Shown here: positions 50,525 to 58,473 of the stretch, piece by piece
How positions within the stretch are numbered: position 1 is the stretch's first letter
How the letters are laid out: every line of letters begins with the position of its first letter
Source of the DNA: JACVRW01 sp963850205
GTDB lineage: Bacteria > Actinomycetota > Thermoleophilia > Solirubrobacterales > Thermoleophilaceae
DNA: 64,000 nucleotides
Direction of reading: 5' to 3'
Assembly (NCBI GenBank): GCA_963850205.1
Contig: CAWKKJ010000017.1
Coordinates: forward strand, 372,001 to 436,000
Notes under the pieces: generated by a model
Seen by the model: the letters and a program-made list of their open reading frames with translations, nothing else
The model's database searches: none
Told to the model about the DNA's origin: nothing
Made by a program: the position numbers and the translations under genes

Positions 50525-51150
50525 TCGATCAGCCCGTGGCGGATTCCGATCGCCACGGCCTGGGTGCGGGTGGAGGCCTCGAGCTTGGCCAGGATCCGCT
50601 TGGTGTGCGTTCGCACGGTCTCGGTCGACAGCCCGAGCTTGTCCGCCACCGCGTCGGTCTGCATCCCGTCCGCGAGCATCTGCAGGATCTCCTGCTGACG
50701 GGCGCTGAGGGTCCGCTCCCCGTCGTCGAGGACGATCGTCGAGGACAATCCCGGGTCGACGAAGAACTCGCCGGCGCGCGCCGCCTCGATCGCCCGGATC
50801 AGGTCCTCCGAGGGCGAGTCCTTGCGCACATAGCCCTTGACACCCGCCTTCAGCGCCTCCGTGAGGAGGCGGGCACCGCCGTCGGAGGTGAAGATCACGA
50901 TCGGCGCGTGCAGCGCGCTCTGCAGCTCGTCCACGAGTCCCGCGATGTCGCCGCCCGACCGCCAGGGGTCGACGATCACCACGTCGGCCGGCTGTCCGTG
51001 AAGGGCCTCGTCCGCCTCCTCGATCGACGCGGCGTCGGCGATGTCGGCTCCCGACCAGGCCTGCTCGAGCACCGCCCTGACCCCGGCGCGCACGACCGGA
51101 TGGTCGTCGACGATGAGGCAGCGCGGTGCGGTCTTCGAGGCCGCGGCCAT
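50521..51150 (-). CDS. NarL/LuxR-family response regulator
   Basis: 209 residues. Receiver domain at about 10-125 with CLIVDDHPVVRAGVRAVL and the phospho-acceptor Asp in VVIVDPWRSGG, and Lys in GYVRKDSPSEDL. The LuxR-type helix-turn-helix lies at about 145-205 (TLSARQQEILQMLADG, GLSTETVRTHTKRILAKLEA). No histidine kinase is encoded nearby, so it is an orphan in this window. It is coupled to moeA. Confidence 0.93.
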   Translation of the reverse strand: MAAASKTAPRCLIVDDHPVVRAGVRAVLEQAWSGADIADAASIEEADEALHGQPADVVIVDPWRSGGDIAGLVDELQSALHAPIVIFTSDGGARLLTEALKAGVKGYVRKDSPSEDLIRAIEAARAGEFFVDPGLSSTIVLDDGERTLSARQQEILQMLADGMQTDAVADKLGLSTETVRTHTKRILAKLEASTRTQAVAIGIRHGLIE

Positions 51151-51235
51151 CGGTTCAGCATACCCTGAACGCGCCGGCCTTCACCGCTGCGGAGGATAGG
51201 CCCAGGCCCGTAGCGGGCACGCGTGAGCGGCGGCG

Positions 51236-51544
51236 TCAGGGCCGCGGGAGCCGGCGCAGCACCTCGCCGGCGACGCCCGCCGCCGTCCGGACGCCCAAGC
51301 CCGCGAGCTTGGCGCCGGTGCGCAGCACGCCGCCCACCGGTCCGTGGCCTTCCGGCTCCTGGGCGGCCGCGGGCGGTTCGGGCTTCGGCCGCCGCGTGCC
51401 GGCCGGGGCCGGCTCGGCGGCCGGGGCGCCGGTTCGCTCCGCGCGCCGGGCGGCCGCGCCCGGAGCGCCGGCCGCGCGCTTGTCGCTACGCTGCCCGGGG
51501 CGCGAATGGGGCAGGTTGGAGAGGACTCCTTCGTCGTCCGGCAT
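51236..51544 (-). CDS. Small Pro/Arg/Ala-rich protein
   Basis: 102 residues. The N-terminus MPDDEGVLSNLPHSRPGQRS and the C-terminal GLGVRTAAGVAGEVLRRLPRP look ordered, while the middle (about 25-70) is low complexity in Ala, Pro, Glu and Arg. The tail could be an amphipathic helix. I recall similar short proteins in related actinobacteria but no function. It is upstream of the response regulator, with an 85-bp gap. Confidence 0.55.
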   Translation of the reverse strand: MPDDEGVLSNLPHSRPGQRSDKRAAGAPGAAARRAERTGAPAAEPAPAGTRRPKPEPPAAAQEPEGHGPVGGVLRTGAKLAGLGVRTAAGVAGEVLRRLPRP

Positions 51545-51766
51545 GGGCGGAGAGTCTAGTCTCGGCGCAGCCGGGTATATGACCTACAGTCCCATTGGAT
51601 CCTGAGCACCGGGGTTTCGGGTAGAACGGAGTCGTCCGATTGATTCAGTCGGCGGAGATTGCGCTTTCCTCCGCTTGACTTCACTATCTGTAGCGTTACT
51701 GTTGACAGCGTCTGATTGACTCGGGCCGGGTGCCTGCGCCCGGCCCGTCTTGCCACGAGGAAACCA
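51545..51766 (+). promoter_or_regulatory. Sigma factor gene leader and promoter region
   Basis: An AT-richer stretch (about 51640-51720) with two TTGAC hexamers (51694-51699 as TTGACT-like near 51675 and TTGACA near 51703) suits promoter elements, though no clean -10 box could be fixed. A 9-bp stem hairpin follows at 51722-51747, CGGGCCGGG / CCCGGCCCG with an 8-base loop, then the ribosome site GAGGAAA before ATG 51767. The hairpin could be a leader structure. Confidence 0.45.
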
Positions 51767-52861
51767 ATGTCTGTAGCCGAACTGCAAGAGCTCGAGGAAG
51801 TGAAGCTCCTCGTCGCCAAGGGCAACGCGACCGGGGTGCTCACCTTCACGGAGGTGGCCACGGCGCTCGCCGAGGTCGAGCTCGACGAGGGCGACATCGA
51901 GGAGCTCCACGGCTTCTTCGAGAAGTCGGAGATCGAGTTGGTCGAGGACGACCCGACCCATCGCGCCCCCGACGTGGAGCGCGCAGTCGACCGCCGCAGC
52001 CGGCGCAAGAAGGCGACCATCGACCTGAAGCCGGACATGACCACCGACTCCCTTCAGCTGTTCCTGAAGGACATCGGCAAGGTCAGGCTGCTCACCGCCC
52101 AGGAGGAGGTCGACCTGGCCAAGCGCATCGAGCGCGGCGACCTCGACGCCAAGCAGAAGATGGTGGAGAGCAACCTGCGCCTGGTGGTCTCGATCGCCAA
52201 GAACTACCGCAACCAGGGCCTGCCCTTCCTCGATCTGATCCAGGAGGGCACGCTCGGCCTGGTGCGCGCGGCCGAGAAGTTCGACTACCGCAAGGGCTTC
52301 AAGTTCTCGACCTACGCCACCTGGTGGATCCGCCAGGCGATCGCCCGCGCGCTGGCCGACAAGGCCCGCACCATCCGCATCCCGGTGCACGTGGTGGAGA
52401 AGCTCAACAAGATCGGCCGCGCCGAGCGCAAGCTGGTCACCGAGCTGGGCCGCGAGCCGTCCCCGGAGGAGATCGCCGAGCACACGGGCATCGAGCCGGA
52501 GGAGGTCGAGTCGATCAAGCGCTCGGCCCAGGCGCCGGTATCGCTGGAGAAGCCGGTGGGCGACGAGGAGGAGTCGGAGTTCGGCCAGTTCATCGCCGAC
52601 GAGCGCGCCGAGTCACCCTACGAGCGGGCGGCCGAGATCCTCACCAAGGAGGCGCTCCGCGAGGCGCTCGAGAACCTCTCCTACCGCGAGCGCCGCGTGC
52701 TAGAGCTGCGCTACGGGCTCGGCGGCGAGCACCCGCGCACGCTCGACGAGGTGGGCCGCACCTTCAACGTCACCCGCGAGCGGATCCGCCAGATCGAGAA
52801 CCAGTCGCTGAAGAAGCTGCAGTCGCTGGCCGAGGCGCAGAAGCTCCGCGACGTCGCCTGA
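51767..52861 (+). CDS. rpoD: Principal-type RNA polymerase sigma factor (RpoD/SigA)
   Basis: 364 residues from ATG 51767. An acidic N-terminal region (about 1-80) precedes region 1.2 (DSLQLFLKDIGKVRLLTAQE), region 2 (NLRLVVSIAKNYRNQGLPFL to FSTYATWWIRQAIARAL), region 3 and region 4 (TLDEVGRTFNVTRERIRQIE). It directs core RNA polymerase to -10/-35 promoters of housekeeping genes. Length is short for a SigA, with a reduced non-conserved region. The 3' flank holds a palindromic repeat and two hairpins. Confidence 0.95.
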   Translation: MSVAELQELEEVKLLVAKGNATGVLTFTEVATALAEVELDEGDIEELHGFFEKSEIELVEDDPTHRAPDVERAVDRRSRRKKATIDLKPDMTTDSLQLFLKDIGKVRLLTAQEEVDLAKRIERGDLDAKQKMVESNLRLVVSIAKNYRNQGLPFLDLIQEGTLGLVRAAEKFDYRKGFKFSTYATWWIRQAIARALADKARTIRIPVHVVEKLNKIGRAERKLVTELGREPSPEEIAEHTGIEPEEVESIKRSAQAPVSLEKPVGDEEESEFGQFIADERAESPYERAAEILTKEALREALENLSYRERRVLELRYGLGGEHPRTLDEVGRTFNVTRERIRQIENQSLKKLQSLAEAQKLRDVA

Positions 52862-52870
52862 GCGGCGGAG

Positions 52871-52918
52871 GGGGTGCCTACATTGCGTCCCACTGTGGGA
52901 CGTTTCGTGCGCAACCCC
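52871..52918. repeat. 48-bp palindromic repeat, copy 3
   Basis: Begins GGGGTGCCTACATTGCGTCC, ends ACGTTTCGTGCGCAACCCC, 10 bp after the sigma factor stop. CCCACTGTGGG at its centre is a clean inverted repeat, the best-paired of the three copies. It may act as the first terminator structure of the sigma factor transcript. Confidence 0.75.
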
Positions 52919-53106
52919 GGCGAGCTCCGGCGCAGGGACGTCGCTCGCCGCCCGAGCAGCATAGCCGTCGCATCGCTGTGTCCTCGCTCGCTCGCGTGCC
53001 GAGCACGCGTCGCTCACTGCGTCCTTACGCTGCTCGGCTCTCGCCGCTCGGCCTCGCCTGGGGCGGCCCGGAGCGTTTGTGGGGTTGCGCGCCCTTCAGG
53101 GGGGGT
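52919..53106. other. Intergenic stretch, no supported gene
   Basis: GC-rich sequence with short simple repeats (GCTCGCTCGCG near 52988-53000) and a GC/GCGC-rich core. It lies between the sigma factor and the hairpin pair. I see no gene, RNA or promoter here. Confidence 0.4.
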
Positions 53107-53142
53107 GACGAGTTATCCCGCGCCACGCGGGGAAAAGTCGTC
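53107..53142. repeat. 36-bp hairpin element, copy 1
   Basis: GACGAGTTATCCCGCG pairs imperfectly with CGCGGGGAAAAGTCGTC, leaving a CCA loop. It is 70 bp before a second copy at 53177. With copy 2 it lies between the convergent sigma factor and S55 peptidase genes, so a terminator function is likely. Confidence 0.7.
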
Positions 53143-53176
53143 GAGGCCTCGCCTCTCGCCCGCCGCTGAGGGGTGC

Positions 53177-53212
53177 GACGAGTTATCCCCCGCCACGCGA
53201 GGACAACTCGTC
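53177..53212. repeat. 36-bp hairpin element, copy 2
   Basis: GACGAGTTATCC pairs with GGACAACTCGTC with a single A/G mismatch (a possible G-U in RNA). It shares GACGAGTTATCCC and GCCACGCG with copy 1. Followed by CAAACCCCCC and then the stop of the S55 peptidase gene. Confidence 0.7.
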
Positions 53213-53242
53213 AAACCCCCCGAAGGCGCGCACCGCACCGGC

Positions 53243-54970
53243 TCAGCGCCGCCGCACCACCCGCAGGCCCACCTCCACGCGGCCCTCGAAGCTGACCCGG
53301 TCCGAGCGCAGCGCCATCCGCGGCTCCTGGCCGCGGAAGCGAGCCAACACGCCCAGCGGGCGCCGCAGCGCGCCGACCGCCTCGGCCAGCTCACGGCGGC
53401 TGCGGGGCTCGGTGTCCCCCTCCTCGGAGTCGCTCCCGATCAGGGCGCCGAAGAGCAGCTCGAGGAGGTCGCCCTCGCTCTCCGAGCCCGTGCCGTTGCC
53501 GCGGAGCACCAGGGTGCGCCGGCCCGGCTTGATCGAGGCGGGCACGCGCACCGGCACGGTGAGCGTCCGGCGGGCGCCGCGGCGCCGCTGCACGGTGAGC
53601 GCGACCCGGATGCGCTGCCCGGGCCGCGCACGGCGCGGTCCCCTCGCCCGCAGAAGCACATCGCTGGCGCTGCCGCGGCGGACCTCGAGACGTACGTCGG
53701 CGGCATCGATCCGCAGAGGAGCCAGATCGAAGGAGTCGACGAGGGCGGCGGCCTGCCCGACATCCCCGATGGCGCCCTCGACCGAGAAGTAGGGATTGCA
53801 GAAGCCAATCGGCCGGCGCAGCTCGCGCACCCTGAAGCGCGCGCACATGGAGAGGGTGACCGGGCTGTAGGAGCGCACCAGCCGCTCGACCGCCTGTCCG
53901 GTGGCGAGCGAGGCCACCAGCGGCAGCCCGGCGCCGAGGCCCAGCCGGCGCTCGTCGGCCAGCAGGGAGCGGAGCACGATGGAGCGGCCGCCAGGGCCAC
54001 GCGCGGAGACCCTCAGGGGGATCGAGGGCGGGCCCGCTCCGACGCGGCCGGCGATCGAGCTGAAGCTGTCGTTGGTGAACGCGCCCTGCACGTGGCCGGC
54101 GCTCGAGGCCAGCTTGTAGGTGATGGCGCCCGCGCCGGCGAGACCGAGCGGGTTGGAGATCACTCCGAACACGTAGGCGTCGGAGAGAAACAGGGCACGC
54201 TCGCCGCTGGCCTCGAGCTCGTGCCCGAACGCCCACAGGCGCTCGCCGTCGCGGTAGGCCACGGTGCCCACGGCGCCGAGGGCGAGGTCGCCGGTCGAGA
54301 TGGCCGCGGCCACCGCAGCCCCGGGCCGAAGCTCGACGGGCGGGTAGCCGGCGGCCGGCCCGGCCGGAACGGCGATCACCGCCCGACCGGCGCGCCGGGC
54401 GGCCCTCGTGAGCAGACCCCGGGTGGCCGGCGAGAGCCCGGACACGCTCAGCGGAGCGGTCAGCGGGCGGGCGGCCCGCGCGAGGCGCGGCGCGCGACGC
54501 ATGCCGCTCGCCCGTGCCGGCCGGTCGGCGAGGATCTCCTCGATCGGGGTGGCGAGCACGACCCGGTTCCCGTACTCGCCCACGGTCTCGGAGATCGCGC
54601 CCGCGTTGCGACCGCCGCACAGGATGGGCGACCCCGAGAAGCCCTGGCCCACGCCGCCGGGCTCGATTGCCGCGCCCGACGCGCGCACGAGCAACCGCGG
54701 CGATCCCCCGAGAGCCGCCTCGGGGGCGATCACGTCGAGAATCTCGACGTCGAACGACGAGATCTGCGTCCCGCGCACCACGGTCAGACCCGTGCAGCGC
54801 ATGCCCGGCGTGACCTCGGACAGCGGGAGAACGGGATCCGCGCCCAGGGCGGCCGTGGGCGCGAGCGCCAGGGCGGCGAGAGCGGCCAGACCCGCGCGCC
54901 GCGCACGCGTGCGGCAGGCGGACGGGGACGGCGGGCACGCCACACTCGGAGCGTACGGGCAGTCCCTCAT
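53243..54970 (-). CDS. SpoIVB (S55)-like secreted serine peptidase
   Basis: 575 residues from ATG 54970, which overlaps the MFS stop (ATGA). A signal peptide (about 22-43) leads to SEVTPGMRCTGLTVVRGT, the SpoIVB-type segment, and the nucleophile region GQGFSGSPI (Ser112 by analogy to the S55 SGSP motif), with a His in WAFGHELE near 246. The C-terminal 300 residues are beta-rich and Arg-rich and probably a wall or matrix domain. SpoIVB family enzymes act outside the membrane in signalling. No sporulation genes are seen here, so a different role is likely. Confidence 0.78.
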   Translation of the reverse strand: MRDCPYAPSVACPPSPSACRTRARRAGLAALAALALAPTAALGADPVLPLSEVTPGMRCTGLTVVRGTQISSFDVEILDVIAPEAALGGSPRLLVRASGAAIEPGGVGQGFSGSPILCGGRNAGAISETVGEYGNRVVLATPIEEILADRPARASGMRRAPRLARAARPLTAPLSVSGLSPATRGLLTRAARRAGRAVIAVPAGPAAGYPPVELRPGAAVAAAISTGDLALGAVGTVAYRDGERLWAFGHELEASGERALFLSDAYVFGVISNPLGLAGAGAITYKLASSAGHVQGAFTNDSFSSIAGRVGAGPPSIPLRVSARGPGGRSIVLRSLLADERRLGLGAGLPLVASLATGQAVERLVRSYSPVTLSMCARFRVRELRRPIGFCNPYFSVEGAIGDVGQAAALVDSFDLAPLRIDAADVRLEVRRGSASDVLLRARGPRRARPGQRIRVALTVQRRRGARRTLTVPVRVPASIKPGRRTLVLRGNGTGSESEGDLLELLFGALIGSDSEEGDTEPRSRRELAEAVGALRRPLGVLARFRGQEPRMALRSDRVSFEGRVEVGLRVVRRR

Positions 54971-56148
54971 TCCTGCGGCAGTGACACGCGCATGACGGTG
55001 ATAAACGAGGCCAGCCCGATCGCCAGCGAGGCGGCGATGGCGGGCGAGTAGCCGGCGCCGTCGATGACCGCGCCGGCCACCGGCGGTCCGAGGGCCGACC
55101 CGACGCCCGCCGCCGTGTAGAGCACTCCGAGCAGGGCGCCGAGGTTCGCGATGCCGAAGCGGGCCGCGATGACCGCCGGCGCGAGCGCCACGAACCCGCC
55201 GTAGCCGACGCCGAGCATCGCGGCGAAGGCCAGCATGACCGCGTAGCTCGAGCCGGCGACCCACCAGAGGACGAAGCTCAGCGCCACCGACGCGAAGCAG
55301 CCCTGGAACACCCGCATGAGGCCGCCGCTGCCGGCGATCGCGCCGAGCGCCAGGCGGCCTACCACGCTCGCGATCCCCACCGCCCCGATCAGCCCGGCGG
55401 CGGGCACCGGGTCGATGCCCTCGGCCTCCGCGTAGGCGGGGAGGTGCACGAACGGGACGAACAGGGCGAAGGAGACGAGCACGGCCGAGAGGTAGAGGCG
55501 GCGATAGCCGCGGTCGCCCACGGCCTCGCCGAGCCGCGCGCCGCCCGCCTCCTCTGCGAGGGGCGCCGGCGCGACCAGGAACGCGCAGCCCACCAGCGTG
55601 ACCACCCCGACGGAGGCCAGCACCAGGTAGCTGTCGCGCCAGCCGATCGCCTCGATCAGGGCCGCCGTGGCCGGCGGCAGCGTCAGCGTTCCCAGGCCGA
55701 TGCCGGATACCGCGACGCCGAGCGCGAGGGTGCGGCGCTCCTCGAACCAGCCGCCCACGAGCGCCACCATCGGCACGTACGCGCAGGCCACCGCGATGCC
55801 CACCCCGAGGCCGTAGGCGACCAGCGCGAGGCCGAGGGACCCCGCACGGGCTGTTGCCACCAGGCCGAGCGCCAGCGCGACCGCGCCCACCAGGAGCACC
55901 CGCCGCGGACCGAAGCGGTCGAGTGCCGGGCCGCTGATCGCGCCCAGCCCGAAATAGAGCAGCGACGTGAGCGAGAAGAAGACCGCCCCGATCGCCCGGC
56001 TCGCGCCGAACTCGAGGCGCAGATCATCGAGGAAGGCGCCGTAGCTGTAGGCGATGCCGAAGACCATGAACATCGACGCGAACGCCGCTCCGGCCACGGT
56101 CCAGGCGCGGCGCGAGTCGACCCCGGACGCGCTGCGGATGGTGCTCAT
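54967..56148 (-). CDS. MFS transporter (OxlT-like)
   Basis: 393 residues from ATG 56148; 56160 is an alternative start. Twelve hydrophobic segments and the MFS loop signature DRFGPRR (about 80-86) between helices 2 and 3. Subfamily features (VAYGLGVGIAVACAYVPMVALVGGWF, GIGLGTLTLPP) fit monocarboxylate/oxalate-type transporters. It shares a 4-bp overlap with the S55 peptidase gene, an unusual pairing. Substrate unknown. Confidence 0.9.
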   Translation of the reverse strand: MSTIRSASGVDSRRAWTVAGAAFASMFMVFGIAYSYGAFLDDLRLEFGASRAIGAVFFSLTSLLYFGLGAISGPALDRFGPRRVLLVGAVALALGLVATARAGSLGLALVAYGLGVGIAVACAYVPMVALVGGWFEERRTLALGVAVSGIGLGTLTLPPATAALIEAIGWRDSYLVLASVGVVTLVGCAFLVAPAPLAEEAGGARLGEAVGDRGYRRLYLSAVLVSFALFVPFVHLPAYAEAEGIDPVPAAGLIGAVGIASVVGRLALGAIAGSGGLMRVFQGCFASVALSFVLWWVAGSSYAVMLAFAAMLGVGYGGFVALAPAVIAARFGIANLGALLGVLYTAAGVGSALGPPVAGAVIDGAGYSPAIAASLAIGLASFITVMRVSLPQE

Positions 56149-56224
56149 CGAGGGCCCCACGCTACACCCGGCCTCGTGCTCACTAGGCTGAGCCGTTCGC
56201 GATCGCTACCCCTAAGGAGTCCCC

Positions 56225-56932
56225 TTGAAGAGCACCCTCGCCGAGTTCCAGGAGACCGCCTCCGATGAAGCCTTCGCGCTGCAGAACTCCAAGCTGCTGA
56301 AGGTGAGCCTCGACCAGGTGACCATCCAGGCCAAGGCCGGCTCGATGGTGGCCTACCAGGGAGACGTGGCCTTCGAGTACGCGGGCTCGGGCGGTATGGG
56401 CCGGATGTTCAAGAAGGCGATGACCGGCGAGGGCACCAGGCTGATGAAGATGTCCGGAGCGGGTGAGGTCTTCCTGGCCGACACCGCCCAGGAGATCCAT
56501 CTGATCAAGCTCGAGAACGACGCCATCACCGTCAACGGCGCGAACCTGCTCGCCTTCGACGCCGGCATCGACTGGGACATCAAGCGCGTCGAGGGCGCCA
56601 GCGCCATGATGGGCGGCGGCCTCTTCAACACAGCCCTGACGGGCAGCGGCTGGGTGGCCATCCTCTCCGACGGACCGCCGGTGCTGCTGAACACCGGCGA
56701 GGCGCCCACCTTCGCCGACCCCAACGCCGCCATCACGTGGGCCTCGAGCCTGAAGACCGGCATCAAGACCGACATCAAGATGAAGAACTTCATCGGCCGG
56801 GGCTCCGGCGAGTCGGTGCAGATGTCGTTCTCGGGCACCGGATGGGTGCTCGTGCAGCCGAGCGAGGGGCGACCCGGCCCGTCCTCGGGCGGCGGCGGGG
56901 GCGGGCTGCTCGACGGCCTCACCGGCTCCTGA
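56225..56932 (+). CDS. AIM24 family protein
   Basis: 235 residues from TTG 56225 with AAGGAGT seven bases upstream, which decides this start. The AIM24 beta fold is shown by VTIQAKAGSMVAYQGDVAFE, GEVFLADTAQEIHLIKLEND, GANLLAFDAGIDWDI and GSGWVAILSDG. Glycine-rich C-terminus (SSGGGGGGLLDG). The eukaryotic member is mitochondrial; bacterial members have unknown function, possibly membrane associated. Confidence 0.9.
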   Translation: MKSTLAEFQETASDEAFALQNSKLLKVSLDQVTIQAKAGSMVAYQGDVAFEYAGSGGMGRMFKKAMTGEGTRLMKMSGAGEVFLADTAQEIHLIKLENDAITVNGANLLAFDAGIDWDIKRVEGASAMMGGGLFNTALTGSGWVAILSDGPPVLLNTGEAPTFADPNAAITWASSLKTGIKTDIKMKNFIGRGSGESVQMSFSGTGWVLVQPSEGRPGPSSGGGGGGLLDGLTGS

Positions 56933-56973
56933 GCTCGCGCCGGCCCGAGGCCGCTCCAGGCCCGGCGGGCCAC

Positions 56974-56990
56974 ACTTCAGTTGGTGAAGT
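56974..56990. promoter_or_regulatory. Operator-like palindrome upstream of hxlR
   Basis: ACTTCA-GTTGG-TGAAGT, a perfect 6-bp inverted repeat with a 5-bp centre, 20 bp before the HxlR start. Typical of an autoregulatory site. Binding is inferred. Confidence 0.6.
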
Positions 56991-57010
56991 CTTGCGGTAA
57001 ACTGGCGTAT

Positions 57011-57376
57011 ATGACGGATCCGAGCTGTCCCGTCTTCGCCACCGCGGACATCATCTGCGGCAAGTGGACGATCCTGGTCATTCGCGACCTCGCCGAGGGC
57101 CGCGCCCGTTTCTGCGAACTCGAGCGGTCGCTCGCGGGCATCAGCCCGCGCACCCTCTCGCTGCGCCTGCGCGGGCTGGAGGAGCAGGGCATCGTCGCGC
57201 GCGACACCTTTCCCGAGGTGCCGCCGCGTGTGGAGTACTCGCTGACCGCGAAGGGCCGCGCGCTCGTCCCGCTGATCGAGGACATGCGCCGCTACGGCCA
57301 GGAATGGCTGGGCGTGAGCGAGTGCGCCTCTCCGGCCGAGCGCGACGCGCGGGCGCCGGCCGTCGCCGCGGCCTGA
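57011..57376 (+). CDS. HxlR-family transcriptional regulator
   Basis: 121 residues from ATG 57011. Winged-helix domain with CPVFATADIICGKWTILVIRD (about 6-26) and the recognition helix ISPRTLSLRLRGLEEQGIV. HxlR proteins often sense redox or electrophile stress through the N-terminal Cys, and here Cys6 and Cys16 are present. The 3' end overlaps the FAD-reductase gene by 85 bp on the opposite strand. No obvious target other than itself. Confidence 0.9.
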   Translation: MTDPSCPVFATADIICGKWTILVIRDLAEGRARFCELERSLAGISPRTLSLRLRGLEEQGIVARDTFPEVPPRVEYSLTAKGRALVPLIEDMRRYGQEWLGVSECASPAERDARAPAVAAA

Positions 57377-58473
57377 GGCACTCCGCCGTCGGCAAACCGC
57401 GGGTGGGCCTGGTCGAGGTACCAGCCGAACGCGCGGTCGGTGAGCGCGCGGCGGTCGAGCACGCGCAGCAGCAGGGACAGCGCCCGCGGCGGCAGCCGCG
57501 GGATCAGCCACTGCAGCCGTGACGCGAGCCCGAACGCGCGCGCGTGGGAGCCGCTGAAGGCGGCGTAGCGCCGCAGCGCATCGGCGCGGCCGCGCTCGCC
57601 TTCGATGACCGCACGCAGCTCGCGCCCACAGGCGATGCCGAAGTAGAAGGCCGTCCGGATTCCCTCGCCGGAGAGGGGGAAGCAGTGGCCGGCCGAGTCG
57701 CCCACGAAGAAGACGCCGTCCTCGGCCGCACGCTGAAGGCGGTGGGGAAACCAGTTGCCCTGGAAGCGGTCCGGCGGGCGGCCCAGGCGCTCGGCCAGCT
57801 CGACGGTGGGCTGCCGCACGTGGTGCCGCGGCTCGTACGAGCCGGCGCCCACGCGCTGCTCGCCTCCAGCCGGGACAGACCAGGCGTAGCCGTAGCGGAC
57901 CAGGTCGCGCTCGATCCAGACATCGAGGTCGGTGCCCCCACCCCGGGGATGGACCTCGAGGCCGCGGGACAGCGGGGCCTCCGGCGGCTGCCGCCCCTCG
58001 CGCGCGAGCACGCGGCGCCAGCCCAGCGCGTCGACGACGAGCGGCGCGCTTAGGTCACCGCGGTCGGTCTGCACGACATCCCCGCGCCGGCCCGAGACGG
58101 CGGCGATGGCAAAACGGGCGTCGCACTGCTCCCACAACAGGCGGCAGAGCTCCGTGTAGTCGAAGGCGGCCCAGCTCCACGGCAGCCGGTAGCGCACGGA
58201 CCCGTGGGGGGTGTGGAAGCTCATGCAGGGTAGCTCCTGCCGGATCGCGCCGGTGAGGTCCAGCGCCTCGAGCCAGGGCCGGGGGGCCGCGCAGGCCGAG
58301 GTGGCCCGCTCGCCGATCTCGTAGCGATCGACCACCAGCACGTCGGCGCCAGACCCGGCCAGCTCGCGGGCCACCGCCAGGCCGGCGAAGCTGGCGCCGC
58401 ACACGAGCACGTCGGCCGTCGTGGCGTCGAGCGGGGTGCGCTCGCCGCCGCGCAGCGTGGCCCGCCGGGTCAC
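57292..58473 (-). CDS. FAD-dependent geranylgeranyl reductase-like oxidoreductase
   Basis: 393 residues from GTG 58473. FAD fold VLVCGASFAGLAVARELAGSG at about 22-42, then the FVGDSAGHCFPLSGEGIRTAF motif at about 268-288, as in digeranylgeranylglycerol reductases and lycopene-type enzymes. It reduces or modifies isoprenoid chains. It overlaps phytoene synthase (GTGA), so the pair likely serves carotenoid or related lipid synthesis. The last 30 residues overlap the HxlR gene and look variable. Confidence 0.85.
   Translation of the reverse strand: MTRRATLRGGERTPLDATTADVLVCGASFAGLAVARELAGSGADVLVVDRYEIGERATSACAAPRPWLEALDLTGAIRQELPCMSFHTPHGSVRYRLPWSWAAFDYTELCRLLWEQCDARFAIAAVSGRRGDVVQTDRGDLSAPLVVDALGWRRVLAREGRQPPEAPLSRGLEVHPRGGGTDLDVWIERDLVRYGYAWSVPAGGEQRVGAGSYEPRHHVRQPTVELAERLGRPPDRFQGNWFPHRLQRAAEDGVFFVGDSAGHCFPLSGEGIRTAFYFGIACGRELRAVIEGERGRADALRRYAAFSGSHARAFGLASRLQWLIPRLPPRALSLLLRVLDRRALTDRAFGWYLDQAHPRFADGGVPQAAATAGARASRSAGEAHSLTPSHSWP

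Noticed and set aside
53107..53212. Replication origin with DnaA boxes
   Set aside because: GTTATCCC resembles a DnaA box only in part, occurs twice inside hairpins, and there is no dnaA, dnaN or AT-rich unwinding region.
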